From Singulisphaera sp045290345 (GTDB lineage: Bacteria > Planctomycetota > Planctomycetia > Isosphaerales > Isosphaeraceae), in assembly GCF_045290345.1 (NCBI RefSeq), contig NZ_CP155447.1:7502001-7566000 (forward strand): a stretch of DNA of 64,000 bases. The letters are read 5' to 3'. This document shows, one piece after another, positions 26,513-35,851 of the stretch. The position numbers were made by a program, and so were the translations under genes. Numbering within the stretch: position 1 is the stretch's first letter; each line of letters begins with the position of its first letter. Below the pieces are notes generated by a model. It saw nothing but the letters and a program-made list of their open reading frames with translations. It was not told the DNA's origin and ran no database searches.

Positions 26513-28414
26513 ATGGCCAAGAAGAAACCAGGCAAGAAGTCCCCGAAAAAGCCCCCCCGAACGTGGCAAGTCGCCGAGCCTTTGTCCGAGCTTCCCGATC
26601 CCCACGTTCTGGATGAGGTCATGCGGGATTTTCTCGGCCAGATGGCCGGCAGCAACGCTCCTGGGACGCCTCAGGGACAGGCTGAGGAGATCATGTTTCA
26701 GGCGTTGGCGATTACCGACAAGCGGAAGCGAGCTTCGCTTGCTCGGAAGGCCCTCGAGATTTCGCCTGACTGTACCGACGCCTACATTTTGCTCGGCGAG
26801 CTTGCCAAAACTCGCAAGGAGGCCTTGGAGTTCTACCGCCAAGGGGTCGAGGCCGGTGAGCGCTCGCTGGGCCCTGACTACTTCAAGAGTCAGACGGGGC
26901 AGTTCTGGAGACTCCTCGAGACCCGCCCCTACATGCGCGCCCGGCTTAGCCTCGCGGATGTTCTCTGGACCTTGGGACACCGCGATGAGGCGATCGCTCA
27001 CCTTCAGGCGATACTTCAACTCAACCCAGGCGACAACCAGGGCGTGCGTTACGTGCTTGCGGGCTGGCTCCTCAATATGGATCGGTTCGACGAACTCGCC
27101 TGCCTCCTGGATGAGTTCGATGAGGCGACGGCTGCATGGGCCTACACGAAGGCGCTGCTTGCGTTTCGCCGTGATGGAGATGTGCCTACATCCCGAAAAC
27201 AGCTCAAAGCGGCTCAACAAGTCAACAAGTACGTCCCCGATTATTTGCTCGGGAAAAAGCCGATGCCTCGCGAACAGCCCGCCTTCTACGGACTTGGCGA
27301 CGCCAACGAGGCTATCCTTTATACCGGTTCCGCCATGGGGGGATGGAAATCAACGCCTGGGGCTCTGGCGTGGCTCAGAGCGGCCGTCCCGAAGTCGAAG
27401 GGACCCAAGTCGCGGCAGTCGAAGCCGCAGGGGCCACTCCCCTTGGTCCAGAAACAGCTTTTGCGGCTCCCGCAAGAGTTCGATGTCTGGCAGGCCGACT
27501 TCCGTCAGCTTCGCGCCCGGACCGAGAGCGGCGGCGAACTCGTTCATCCCTGGGTCGTGATTGTCACGAGCCGGAGCGACGACCTGATCCTGTCACAGAG
27601 CTTGGTGGAAAGCGCCCCCACGGCAGATTTACTCTGGGATCAGCTTGCCGCCGCCATGCAGGCACCGATCGTCGGCGATGCACATCGTCCCACCGCACTG
27701 CAGGTCCACGCTGGCGAAGCGTGGGAGGTGCTCATGCCCGCTCTCAAAGCGATCGGGATTGAGGTCGAGGTCTTGCCCACGCTTGACCAGATGGATGTCG
27801 TCTTTGAGGAACTCGAGAGCGCACTGGCCGGCGATCAGCCCCCGAGCCTGCTCGACATGCCCGGGGTCACTCCCGAGATGGCGAACGGTTTCTATCAGGC
27901 GGCCGCTGAATTTTACCGGAGTGCGCCTTGGCGAAAGCTGGGCTATGAGTCGGCGATTCGGGTGGAATGCGATCGCCTGGAAAGTGGCCCCCGTTATGCC
28001 GTCGTCATGGGTCAGAGCGGATTAACCTTCGGGCTGGCGATCTATGATGACCTCAAGGTCCTCAAGAAACTCTGGTCGGGCCGCATGTCTGACGACGAGA
28101 ACGCCCGCGAGACCGTCGCCCTGTCTGTCACCTATGACGACGACTCGGGGATCACCGACGGCGACCTGAAGGCCATCGAAGATTACGAGTGGGAGATCGT
28201 GAGTCCCGAAGCCTACCCTTCGATTTTCCGCAAGGAGCGCGGGCTGTCGATGAGACCCCCGCTCGGTTGGGAGCTCGAGTTCATGCAAGCCTGCCTGCGA
28301 GCCATCCCGGAGTTTGTGGCCCGGCATCCGACCGACAACCTGACGAAGTACGATACGACGATCAGGGTGACATCGGGAGAGCTCCGGCTGACGCTTTCAT
28401 GGGCGGACGCGTGA
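26513..28414 (+). CDS. TPR-containing protein, ST7/DUF6930-like
   Basis: Protein of 633 residues from the ATG at 26513 (ribosome site GCTGGGGG); a GTG at 26465 would add 16 residues. It opens with a basic, lysine-rich tail (MAKKKPGKKSPKKPP). Residues 55-270 are TPR-like: ALEISPDCTDAYILLGELA, RLSLADVLWTLGHRDEAI and LQLNPGDNQGVRYVLAGWL resemble the ST7 tumour-suppressor-like repeat family. Residues 320-640 are a mixed domain with PWVVIVTSRSDDLILSQ, HAGEAWEVLMPALKAIG and YAVVMGQSGLTFGLAIYDD, which I associate with DUF6930/DUF7309-type proteins from memory. No signal peptide. Role unknown; probably a cytoplasmic protein-binding scaffold. Confidence 0.75.
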   Translation: MAKKKPGKKSPKKPPRTWQVAEPLSELPDPHVLDEVMRDFLGQMAGSNAPGTPQGQAEEIMFQALAITDKRKRASLARKALEISPDCTDAYILLGELAKTRKEALEFYRQGVEAGERSLGPDYFKSQTGQFWRLLETRPYMRARLSLADVLWTLGHRDEAIAHLQAILQLNPGDNQGVRYVLAGWLLNMDRFDELACLLDEFDEATAAWAYTKALLAFRRDGDVPTSRKQLKAAQQVNKYVPDYLLGKKPMPREQPAFYGLGDANEAILYTGSAMGGWKSTPGALAWLRAAVPKSKGPKSRQSKPQGPLPLVQKQLLRLPQEFDVWQADFRQLRARTESGGELVHPWVVIVTSRSDDLILSQSLVESAPTADLLWDQLAAAMQAPIVGDAHRPTALQVHAGEAWEVLMPALKAIGIEVEVLPTLDQMDVVFEELESALAGDQPPSLLDMPGVTPEMANGFYQAAAEFYRSAPWRKLGYESAIRVECDRLESGPRYAVVMGQSGLTFGLAIYDDLKVLKKLWSGRMSDDENARETVALSVTYDDDSGITDGDLKAIEDYEWEIVSPEAYPSIFRKERGLSMRPPLGWELEFMQACLRAIPEFVARHPTDNLTKYDTTIRVTSGELRLTLSWADA

Positions 28415-28877
28415 CGAGGTCGGTGACTCGTCCTTTCTGTCTCGTGAAAACGTTCAATAACGGATTTTTCTCAAGAAATGTGCGTCGCCCAGTCCATCTT
28501 TGTGCGGATTGTGGATGGCGAAGGGGTGTGGTCGCTTGACCCCCTCCGGGCCACGGTGCATAATCGAATCGGTCACCTCGCTTCACCAGCGTCTCCATCT
28601 TAACGGGGATTAGTGCTGGTCTTTCGGATCGATCGCCCCCGCCCGAGACTGGCAAGCCTTTTACCTCTTGAGAGTTAGGGCTACCGGAACTCTTGGCCGC
28701 CATGGGGACGTCCCTTTTCGATCGGCTTTGTAGGTGGGCTCGTTGCGGAGTGAAGTCCGCTTTCATTGGGCTTTGTTCCGCGCGGGCGAACTAAACGCAC
28801 CTCGATCCAAGCCTTTCACGATCGATCTCATACACACCTGACGCGCACTCCCCTTTGTCCCCTTGGAGATGCTCCAT
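28415..28877. other. Upstream region of the secretin-N-like gene
   Basis: About 460 bases with no gene. A TTG at 28863 and an ATG at 28869 lie in frame with the next gene, but GGAG at 28865-28868 is best spaced for the ATG at 28878. No promoter could be assigned. Confidence 0.5.
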
Positions 28878-30503
28878 ATGTTACGCGGCCTCCGCTCCTG
28901 CAAGGCAGTTGGAGTCTTGGCGCTTGGTGGTCCACTGTTATTGGGGACTCCTGCCCGCTCCGCTGAGCCACTCTCCTTGACGCAACAACTGACCGACCTC
29001 GGCCGCCAGGCGCTCGCTCAGGGCCAGTCCGGGCAGGCCAAGACCTTCTTTCGCAAGGCGGTCGATCTCGACTCCCGCAACGGCGAAGCGATGCGGGCCT
29101 TGAACCGCATCGAGGTCGCGTTCCAGGCTCCGACGGACGCACCCGCGGCTGAGGCGCCCCCCGCGGTGCCGAGCCCGGCCGGCACCGAGCCCGCTGCCGA
29201 GCCCGCTATCGAGCGTCAGCCCCAGGCCACGCTCGAGGAAACGGCCCGTGTCGCCGATGTCGTCCGTCAGCAACTCGTCGCTGACATCAACCAGCGTTTG
29301 CAGGCGGCTCGTGACCTGGTCAACGGCGGGCAGCCCGAGGCCGCGCTCACCACGCTCCGTCTGGCGCAGACCGTGGCTCGCTCTGCCACCGAGGTCCCCG
29401 AAGCGGTCCGGAACGACCTCGATCGACGCATTCAGTCGCAAATCCTCTCCACCGTTCGCGCCGAGGAGCGGATCGTCCAGGAGCAGGCCGAGCGGCTCCG
29501 TCGCGAAGCCTCCGCCGAGCAGCGGATCCGAGCGCTCGACCTTGTCGAACGCAACCAGGCGACCGTCAGCGTGATGATGATTCAGTTCGATAGTCTCATG
29601 GCCCAGGGGACCTACAACATCCTCTACAACGGCGGCCTGGGAGACATCGTGACCGCCACCGCCCCCTTCTACGAGGCGCGGATGCTGGCCCAGAGGGCGC
29701 GGGCCTTGCTTCCTAACGACCCGACCCCGCGCGTGGGCATGATGGTCGCCGAGTCGGTGGGCTTCCTGGCCCAGGAGCTGGCGTTCGAGCAGCTCAAAGA
29801 GTTCCGCTTTATGCTCTCGCTGCAGGATGTGGATCGCGCCGCGGTGCCTTTCCCCGACACGATTACGCTCGAGTACCCCGACGCTGACCAGTGGCGCGTG
29901 TTGTCGGAAAAGCGAATCCGCCGCTACGGCCGCGCGGTCGACTTGCTCGACCGAGACGCGAAGACGAAGTCGATCCTGGCCAAGCTGGATGACCCGATCT
30001 CGATGGGGTTCGGCAACGAGACCCCGCTCGAAGACGTGCTGAAGTACATCAAGAGCGCAACCACGGGTGCGAACGACAACGGGATCCCGATCTACGTCGA
30101 CCCGGTCGGCCTTCAAGAGGCCGAGAAGACGATGACCTCGACCGTGACCCTGGACCTGGAAGGTGTGCCGCTCAAGACGACGCTTCGACTGATGCTCAAG
30201 CAACTCGGCCTGACCTACACGGTCAAGGACGGATTGCTGACGATCACCAATGAAGCCTCGGAAGACCAGCCGACCGAGATCCGGGTCTACCCGGTGGCCG
30301 ACCTCGCGATCATCCCGCTCTCGCTCATGGGTGGCGGCGGTGGTGGTGGTATGGGCGGCGGCATGGGTGGCGGTGGCATGGGCGGTGGTATGGGCGGCGG
30401 CATGGGTGGCGGTATGGGCGGTGGCATGGGCGGTGGTATGGGCGGTATGGGGGGCATGATGTCGGTTCCTCCGCGGGCACCGGGTGTGTCCCCGCTCCGC
30501 TGA
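28878..30503 (+). CDS. Exported TPR/STN-like protein with Gly/Met-rich tail
   Basis: Protein of 541 residues with a signal peptide (about 1-27, ending PARSAE). Residues 35-75 look like one TPR (LTDLGRQALAQGQSGQAKTF), followed by a Pro/Ala-rich linker. A long helical region (100-340) carries Arg/Glu/Gln-rich coils. Residues 365-460 resemble the secretin N1/STN fold: an ISMGFGNETPLEDVLKYI strand-helix, VTLDLEGVPLKTTLRLML and GLTYTVKDGLLTITN. The end is a run of MGGG and GMGGG units (about 30 residues) and then VPPRAPG. Secretin-N domains usually sit in periplasmic rings, but no secretin barrel is present, so it may be a partner of one or a self-assembling envelope protein. It is followed by a very strong terminator. 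Confidence 0.8.
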   Translation: MLRGLRSCKAVGVLALGGPLLLGTPARSAEPLSLTQQLTDLGRQALAQGQSGQAKTFFRKAVDLDSRNGEAMRALNRIEVAFQAPTDAPAAEAPPAVPSPAGTEPAAEPAIERQPQATLEETARVADVVRQQLVADINQRLQAARDLVNGGQPEAALTTLRLAQTVARSATEVPEAVRNDLDRRIQSQILSTVRAEERIVQEQAERLRREASAEQRIRALDLVERNQATVSVMMIQFDSLMAQGTYNILYNGGLGDIVTATAPFYEARMLAQRARALLPNDPTPRVGMMVAESVGFLAQELAFEQLKEFRFMLSLQDVDRAAVPFPDTITLEYPDADQWRVLSEKRIRRYGRAVDLLDRDAKTKSILAKLDDPISMGFGNETPLEDVLKYIKSATTGANDNGIPIYVDPVGLQEAEKTMTSTVTLDLEGVPLKTTLRLMLKQLGLTYTVKDGLLTITNEASEDQPTEIRVYPVADLAIIPLSLMGGGGGGGMGGGMGGGGMGGGMGGGMGGGMGGGMGGGMGGMGGMMSVPPRAPGVSPLR

Positions 30504-30544
30504 GTTGAACGCCACACGACGCTGACGGTTGGCCACAACGTTCG

Positions 30545-30593
30545 AGTCTCCGAGTCCAGCGGACAATGTCCGCTGGACTCGGAGACTTTTTTT
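30545..30593 (+). terminator. Strong intrinsic terminator
   Basis: A 20-base perfect stem (30545-30564 against 30568-30587) with a three-base AAT loop is followed directly by a run of seven Ts. It is placed 42 bases after the Gly/Met-tail gene stop. This is the clearest factor-independent terminator in the window. Confidence 0.92.
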
Positions 30594-30995
30594 ATGGACC
30601 TCAGTGCCAGAGCGCCGAGTCTCGGTTGGCGATCCGGCCAGGTCTGAAATTCGGGTCGGCCGTGATCTGGAGCCCGCCCGTCTTTCCCTTCGGACCGCGG
30701 ATCACCTTTTGGGTTGGATTCGCCCCGGGCCAGCGACACCGAAGCAGGGCTGACTCCTTCGGCCAACGGGGCCGCGGTTGGCTCTGGGATTGTGCTCAGT
30801 TCCGCGCATTCGCCCGCCCGATTGGGACGCCGCCTGATCTTTAGCTTTGTCAGCGGCTGAGCTTGCCGCGCATACGAAACAAGCGGCCATCTGTTGGCTC
30901 GAGCGGTTGGGCGTTAAAATCGGTGCGATGAGACCGGACGTCTCGGCCCATGGATGAATCATCACTCGGCGATCGAATCGCAGGATAGCCCCGAC
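30594..30995. other. Intergenic, no gene seen
   Basis: 400 bases after the terminator and before the DUF2934 gene. Open frames here are short and unsupported. An ATG at 30954 is in frame with the next gene but AGGAT at 30980-30984 points to the ATG at 30996 instead. Confidence 0.5.
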
Positions 30996-31835
30996 ATGTT
31001 TCCGACTGCCGATCAGATTGAACATGAAGCCTACCTTCGGTGGGAACGGCGAGGAGGCAGCCACGGCAACGACCGTGGGGACTGGTGCGCCGCCGAGCAG
31101 GATCTCCTCCTGACCTTGAACTACGAGGTCGTGGCGTTCCACGCGTTGAACGCCAGTGCGCCGCAATTCGTTGGCTCCAAAGGACGTCGGGTGTGCCGGT
31201 TCTGCGAGCAGGCGGCCCCCATCGCGACGTTTTCGGCGGTCCCGCTCGCGCTCCCCTTGTTCCTGGAGAACCGGTCGCTTTTCACCTACGAGGAGTGCGA
31301 CGACTGCCACGCACACTTCGCGTCGAGCGTCGAGGCCGACCTTGAGGCGTTCCACACCCAGTTGCGGTCCGGTCCGGGGCCGAATTCGTTGTCACGAGCC
31401 TCGATCGCGGCCCTGAAGGGCCTGGCCAAGATGGCTCTGTCAATTATGCCCGCGACCGAGCTCCATTCGTTCGAGGACACGAGGGAATGGGTGGTCAACC
31501 CCGACCACGATTTTGATCTTCGCCTGTTCGGGGAGCTGGGTTGTGGCTTGCACGCTTTGCCGTCCATCCAGGCCGATCCCTGGACGGCGTTGGTGAGGCG
31601 GGTCGACGACGAAGCCCCCATGCCCTACATGCTCTTCTTCGTGGGAACCGCCAGCGTCGTGATTCAGGCTCCCGTCCCGCTCTCGGCTCGCGACGAAGAC
31701 CTTGACGGTACTCAAACGATTATCCCTCGAACTGACTCCTCTTACGCGATGGGAAGCGAGCCGAGTCGGCAGGCCCCCTCCCCGTTTCGCGCCAATTCGA
31801 ACGAAATGCGACGAAACGCGAATTCCCCAGTTTAA
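30996..31835 (+). CDS. DUF2934 protein with Cys4 motif
   Basis: Protein of 279 residues from the ATG at 30996. Residues 3-38 (IEHEAYLRWERRGGSHGN and WCAAEQDLL) match the DUF2934 helical hairpin common in Planctomycetes and Acidobacteria. A CRFC and CDDCH pair (about 68-110) should bind zinc, in an arrangement like a degenerate HNH or rubredoxin knuckle. The remainder has HALPSIQADPWTALVRR and PYMLFFVGTASVVIQAP, possibly a beta-rich domain. The C-terminal tail is Ser/Arg/Asn-rich and disordered. Cytoplasmic; function unknown. Confidence 0.75.
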   Translation: MFPTADQIEHEAYLRWERRGGSHGNDRGDWCAAEQDLLLTLNYEVVAFHALNASAPQFVGSKGRRVCRFCEQAAPIATFSAVPLALPLFLENRSLFTYEECDDCHAHFASSVEADLEAFHTQLRSGPGPNSLSRASIAALKGLAKMALSIMPATELHSFEDTREWVVNPDHDFDLRLFGELGCGLHALPSIQADPWTALVRRVDDEAPMPYMLFFVGTASVVIQAPVPLSARDEDLDGTQTIIPRTDSSYAMGSEPSRQAPSPFRANSNEMRRNANSPV

Positions 31836-31963
31836 CACCGCTTTGCCAGGTCAACCCCTCCCCTCCGGAATCAGATCTGCTAAATTAGGATCTCTGCGTG
31901 GGTTTTGCCGGCCCCAGGCGATCCGGCATGCAACTGGGTTTGACCGAAACAAAGAGGCAACCG

Positions 31964-32293
31964 ATGAAGACGTCCATCGCCGCGCTTGCCGTCGCGGCCT
32001 TCTCTCTGGGCCTTGGCTCGCGTGCCCAGGCCCAGTCCGTCGTGTATCAGGGGACGTGGGGGACCGTGCCGGTGGTGGCTGGCCCGACATTCGCCAACCC
32101 GTTCTACGTGCCTCCTTACAGCTACTACGCGGCCTTTCCCGGTCCCGCGAGGGGCTACGAGGGCTATGGAACCAACGACTTTCCGTTTTACGGCCAGCCC
32201 TACGGCGGCCCATCGGACCGCTGGAGTTGGTCGGCCATGAGCACGGACCGCTTCGGGGGCCTTGCTCGTTATTACTATCCCCCTGTCCGCTGA
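31964..32293 (+). CDS. Small exported Tyr/Pro/Gly-rich protein
   Basis: Protein of 109 residues from the ATG at 31964, chosen because it begins a clean signal peptide (MKTSIAALAVAAFSLGLG, cut near RAQAQS). The mature 84 residues are rich in Tyr, Phe, Pro and Gly (PFYVPPYSYYAAFPG, FYGQPYGGP, YYYPPVR). It has no enzymatic motif. Composition suggests a small surface or matrix protein. It stands alone between the DUF2934 gene and the histidine kinase. No family recognised. Confidence 0.65.
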   Translation: MKTSIAALAVAAFSLGLGSRAQAQSVVYQGTWGTVPVVAGPTFANPFYVPPYSYYAAFPGPARGYEGYGTNDFPFYGQPYGGPSDRWSWSAMSTDRFGGLARYYYPPVR

Positions 32294-32506
32294 CCGGCCT
32301 CGTTGCGCCGGGCTGCTGGAAATGAAGACGGCCGGGACGGCTCAGGCGTCTCGGCCATCAATCCATTCTCAGAAGGACAAGCCTTCAAAAAAGGGAAGTG
32401 ATGAAGAAAAGTGTGGGGACGGCCCGGGATTCGCTGCAGAACCACTGCGGGACTGATAATGACCGGCCGTCGCCTGGAGACGGATATCTCGACCGGGTGA
32501 CCGGCG

Positions 32507-35020
32507 ATGAGAATTCACATGGATCAGAGGCATGCCGACTGGAGGCAATTCATCGATGGGCTTCCCGTCGATAGCCGCTTCGGCCAAGTCGGTCTCGAAT
32601 CGTGGCGGGGTGCCCAGGTCGGGCTTGAAAAGGACGTCGATGGTTCGGGGAATCCGGCCGAGATGGCTCTGGAACCCGCCGAGTTCTTGGAACGCGTCGA
32701 CAAGAATCGCGAACTGTTGGAGGCGGCCTCGCCTCATATCGATTGGGTCGACCGGTCGCTTGGCCACATCTCCCATCTCGTTTATCTGATTGATTGCGAA
32801 GGCATCGTCTTGCACGCGGTCGGCAACGATCCGGCGAAGATGGCGAAGTTGGGGCTCCTTCCTGGTTATCGCTGGTCCGAAGCCGCGAAGGGTCGGAACG
32901 GAGCAGGCACCGCCCTGGCGGAGAACCGGCCGGTGGTCGTCGTTGGTCCCGACCACCAGACCCATCCTCTCGACGACTGCACCTGGGCCGGGGCGCCACT
33001 GCACAAGTCCGATGGCGCACTCCTCGGTGCCATCGGCATCACAACGTGCGCTGAGGATGGTACGCCCGACCGTCTGATCCTGATCGCCTATCTCGCTCAG
33101 CTCATCGAGCAAGATCTCGTCCAAAGACATGAGAAACTGAGTCTTCGTCTCCCATCGCCGTCCGCGGTGTCGGAGAACGAGGGGCCGAGCCGATCCGAGA
33201 TTCTCGAGGCGATCGCCGACCCGTTCTGCATCTTGGATGAGCAGTTGCGGTTCGTCTCACTCAACCGAGAGGTCGAGTGCCTTTTGGGGCGAACTCGCGA
33301 GGAACTGATCGGGCAAATGGCTTGGGACGTGTTCCCCGAGCCCGTTGGCTCGAGCTTTCCGCACAAGTTACAAGAGGCGAAGAAAGCCGGGCGGGCCATC
33401 GATTTCGAGCTCTTTTTCCCGCAACGGGATGTCTGGCACGTCGTTCATGCCCAGCCTTCGTCGCTCGGCTTCATCGTCCATTCCCATGACATCACAACGC
33501 ACAAGCGGGCTGCGGAGGAGCTTCGAGCCAGCGAGGAGCGACATCGCCTGATCTCCGACCTGACGACCGACTTCACTTACGTCGTTGAGATCGGTCCGGA
33601 TGGTTCTTCCACGGTCGGAGCGGCGAGCCCAGGGTACTTCCAGATTCTCGGGACTACGCTCGAAGAGGTAAATGTCCGAGGTTGGGCCGACTTTGTGCAT
33701 GCCGACGATCAGGCGATGGCTTTGGAGAGCCATCGGAGACTGGTGGCTGGGCAAGCCGAGGAGCAAGAGATTCGCAACGTGGCCACGGATGGAACGATCC
33801 ATTGGATTCGCTATCTCCGTCGGCCGGTCTGGGATGAAACGCGCGAGCGTGTGGTTCGCCTTGTCGGAGCGGGACAGGATGTGACCGCACGCCGGTTGGC
33901 CGAGGACGCGCTCAAGGAGGCAGGGCGCCGTCGGGATGAGTTCCTCGCCATGCTCGCCCACGAGCTTCGCAACCCCTTGGCTCCGATCCGTAATGCGCTA
34001 CATGCGATCAAGTCCGACGTTGTCGGAACCTCGATCGAACCGGTGCAGGCGATGATGGAGCGGCAAGTCGACCGCCTGGTGCGATTGATCGACGACCTGT
34101 TCGACGTCTCCCGGATCACGCAGGGAAAGATCGAGCTGCGCAAGGAGGTCGTCGACCTCACCGAATCCGCGCAACGGGTGGTGGAGAGTCTTGGCTCTCG
34201 GCTCGAACAGCGGCAGCAAACACTCACCGTGACGATGCCCGACGGCCCCGTGCTGGTCGAGGGAGATCCCGTTCGGCTGGAGCAGGTGATCGACAACTTG
34301 CTCGACAATGCCGTCAAGTACACCAAGCCGGCGGGCACGATCCACCTGCAGATTGGCCGCGAGGACGGTGAGGCGACGATCCGGGTCCGCGATACGGGGA
34401 TCGGCATCGCCGCTGAGATGCTTCCCCACATCTTCGACCTCTTTGTCCAGGCGGAGCGGCTTCTCGTCCAGTCGCGGGGAGGACTCGGGATTGGCCTGAG
34501 CCTGGTTCGTCGCCTGGTCGAGATGCACGGTGGGAGCGTCGTGGCCTCGAGCGCAGGGGCCGGCCTGGGGAGCGAGTTTCTCGTCAGGCTTCCCGCTCTG
34601 CCGGAGGTGCCTTGCCCACCTCCGCGAGCGACACCCAGACCGAAGCCGGGTCCAAGGGCTCAGCGTCGAATCCTCGTGGTGGATGACAATGTGGACTCTG
34701 CGCGGTCGATGGCCTCGCTGCTGTCACGGCTTTGGAATCAGGTCGTCGCCGTCGCCTACGACGCGTCCTCCGCTCTGGCGATGGCCGACTCGTTTCACCC
34801 CGACGTCGTTCTGCTCGACATCGGCCTACCTGGCCCGAGTGGCTATGACCTTGCCCGGCGGTTGCGCGAGCGTCCCGGGTTCCAGACGACGCTCCTGGTG
34901 GCCATGAGCGGATGGGGCCGGGAGGAAGATCGCCGCAAATCGCGTGAGGCCGGGATCGATCATCATCTGGTCAAACCGATCGCTCCTGATGATCTCGAAA
35001 TCCTTCTCGCCGATCCCTAA
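32507..35020 (+). CDS. Hybrid histidine kinase: GAF-PAS-PAS-HisKA-HATPase-REC
   Basis: Protein of 837 residues, no membrane helix, so cytoplasmic. Residues 75-200 form a GAF-like domain of the AcoR/DhaR type, with KGRNGAGTALAENRPVVVVG and GAPLHKSDGALLGAIGIT. Two PAS domains follow (about 220-335 and 345-465). HisKA has LAMLAHELRNPLAPIRNAL with phosphorylatable His 485. The ATPase has NLLDNAVKYTKPAG, VRDTGIGIAAEMLPHIF and GGLGIGLSLVRRL. The REC domain (ILVVDDNVDSARSM ... VVLLDIGLPGPSGYDLA ... LVKPIAPDD) holds the acceptor Asp. No partner regulator is adjacent, so phosphate would go to its own REC or a remote phosphotransfer protein. The GAF type usually senses small organic ligands in sigma-54 activators; its use in a kinase is uncommon. 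Confidence 0.9.
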   Translation: MRIHMDQRHADWRQFIDGLPVDSRFGQVGLESWRGAQVGLEKDVDGSGNPAEMALEPAEFLERVDKNRELLEAASPHIDWVDRSLGHISHLVYLIDCEGIVLHAVGNDPAKMAKLGLLPGYRWSEAAKGRNGAGTALAENRPVVVVGPDHQTHPLDDCTWAGAPLHKSDGALLGAIGITTCAEDGTPDRLILIAYLAQLIEQDLVQRHEKLSLRLPSPSAVSENEGPSRSEILEAIADPFCILDEQLRFVSLNREVECLLGRTREELIGQMAWDVFPEPVGSSFPHKLQEAKKAGRAIDFELFFPQRDVWHVVHAQPSSLGFIVHSHDITTHKRAAEELRASEERHRLISDLTTDFTYVVEIGPDGSSTVGAASPGYFQILGTTLEEVNVRGWADFVHADDQAMALESHRRLVAGQAEEQEIRNVATDGTIHWIRYLRRPVWDETRERVVRLVGAGQDVTARRLAEDALKEAGRRRDEFLAMLAHELRNPLAPIRNALHAIKSDVVGTSIEPVQAMMERQVDRLVRLIDDLFDVSRITQGKIELRKEVVDLTESAQRVVESLGSRLEQRQQTLTVTMPDGPVLVEGDPVRLEQVIDNLLDNAVKYTKPAGTIHLQIGREDGEATIRVRDTGIGIAAEMLPHIFDLFVQAERLLVQSRGGLGIGLSLVRRLVEMHGGSVVASSAGAGLGSEFLVRLPALPEVPCPPPRATPRPKPGPRAQRRILVVDDNVDSARSMASLLSRLWNQVVAVAYDASSALAMADSFHPDVVLLDIGLPGPSGYDLARRLRERPGFQTTLLVAMSGWGREEDRRKSREAGIDHHLVKPIAPDDLEILLADP

Positions 35021-35142
35021 TCCTCCATCTCGCTTTGAGCGAGTCGCTTGGGATTGTCCTGGTTGACCTGCCGGGCGTACAACGGAAGGATAGGATCAAT
35101 CGATCGACCCCTCGCATTGAGCTTGAGGGAGAGGAGACTACG

Positions 35143-35613
35143 ATGAAGAAGGCGACATTTGGGGCGGGCTGCTTCTGGGGAGTCGAGACCGCCTTTCGTC
35201 AGGTTGAAGGAGTGGTTGACGCCGCGGTCGGCTATCTCGGCGGGACCCTGGAAAATCCCACATACCAAGACGTCTGTACGGGAAGCACCGGCCATGCCGA
35301 AGTAGTCGAAGTGAGTTATGACCCGCTCAAGGTCTCGTATGACCAACTCCTCGACCTCTTCTGGAAAATCCACGACCCGACGACCCTCAACCGCCAAGGG
35401 CCTGACGTCGGCACCCAGTACCGCTCCGCCGTTTTCTACCACGACGAAGAACAGAAAACGGCCGCGCTGGCGTCCCGAGAGCGACTCCGTGAAAGCGGCC
35501 GCTTTCGCCGTCCGGTCGTGACCGAGGTCACACCGGCCTCCACGTTCTACCGGGCCGAAGACTACCACCAGAGATACCTGGAGAAACGGGGAAAGTCATC
35601 CTGTCATATTTGA
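35143..35613 (+). CDS. msrA: Peptide-methionine (S)-S-oxide reductase
   Basis: Protein of 156 residues from the ATG at 35143 (GGGAGAGGAG lies about 9 bases upstream). It contains the MsrA active-site motif FGAGCFWGVE, with catalytic Cys 10, plus GYLGG, HAEVVEV, FWKIHDPTT, QYRSAVFYH and EDYHQRYL. The enzyme reduces methionine S-sulfoxide in oxidised proteins using thioredoxin. A C-terminal Cys (SSCHI) may act as resolving cysteine. No signal peptide. It lies between the histidine kinase and a region of transposase remnants; a large inverted repeat 75 bases downstream could end its transcript. Confidence 0.97.
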   Translation: MKKATFGAGCFWGVETAFRQVEGVVDAAVGYLGGTLENPTYQDVCTGSTGHAEVVEVSYDPLKVSYDQLLDLFWKIHDPTTLNRQGPDVGTQYRSAVFYHDEEQKTAALASRERLRESGRFRRPVVTEVTPASTFYRAEDYHQRYLEKRGKSSCHI

Positions 35614-35687
35614 GTCAGGTCGTAAGCGATTGCTCTGGTAATTAAGTTTTAAATTGCCGGGTGATAGGATCTGGAGTTGTCCCAACA

Positions 35688-35741
35688 AGGCGAGCGGGGA
35701 GGGTAAGCTCCCTGTCCCTCGATCCAAGTCCCCGCTCGCCT
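35688..35741. repeat. Inverted repeat after msrA
   Basis: Perfect 13-base arms AGGCGAGCGGGGA and TCCCCGCTCGCCT separated by 28 bases. The same arm sequence forms a hairpin at 20853-20884. It may end msrA transcription or be a mobile hairpin. The rest of 35614-35851 holds no gene. Confidence 0.5.
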
Positions 35742-35851
35742 GAGGATTTCCAAGTTGCAGGCCCCCTCCTCTCTCGCCCCCGGTCCCAGGGACTCCCACA
35801 TCTTTTGAGAAAAAGCCGTTCCGCTCCGGTTCTCCCGCGCAGCATCTCTTC

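Noticed and set aside
28938..30566. Minus-strand open frame of over 500 codons with His/Thr repeats
   Set aside because: It is the antisense of the Gly/Met-tail gene; the His/Thr runs are just the reverse reading of glycine and methionine codons.
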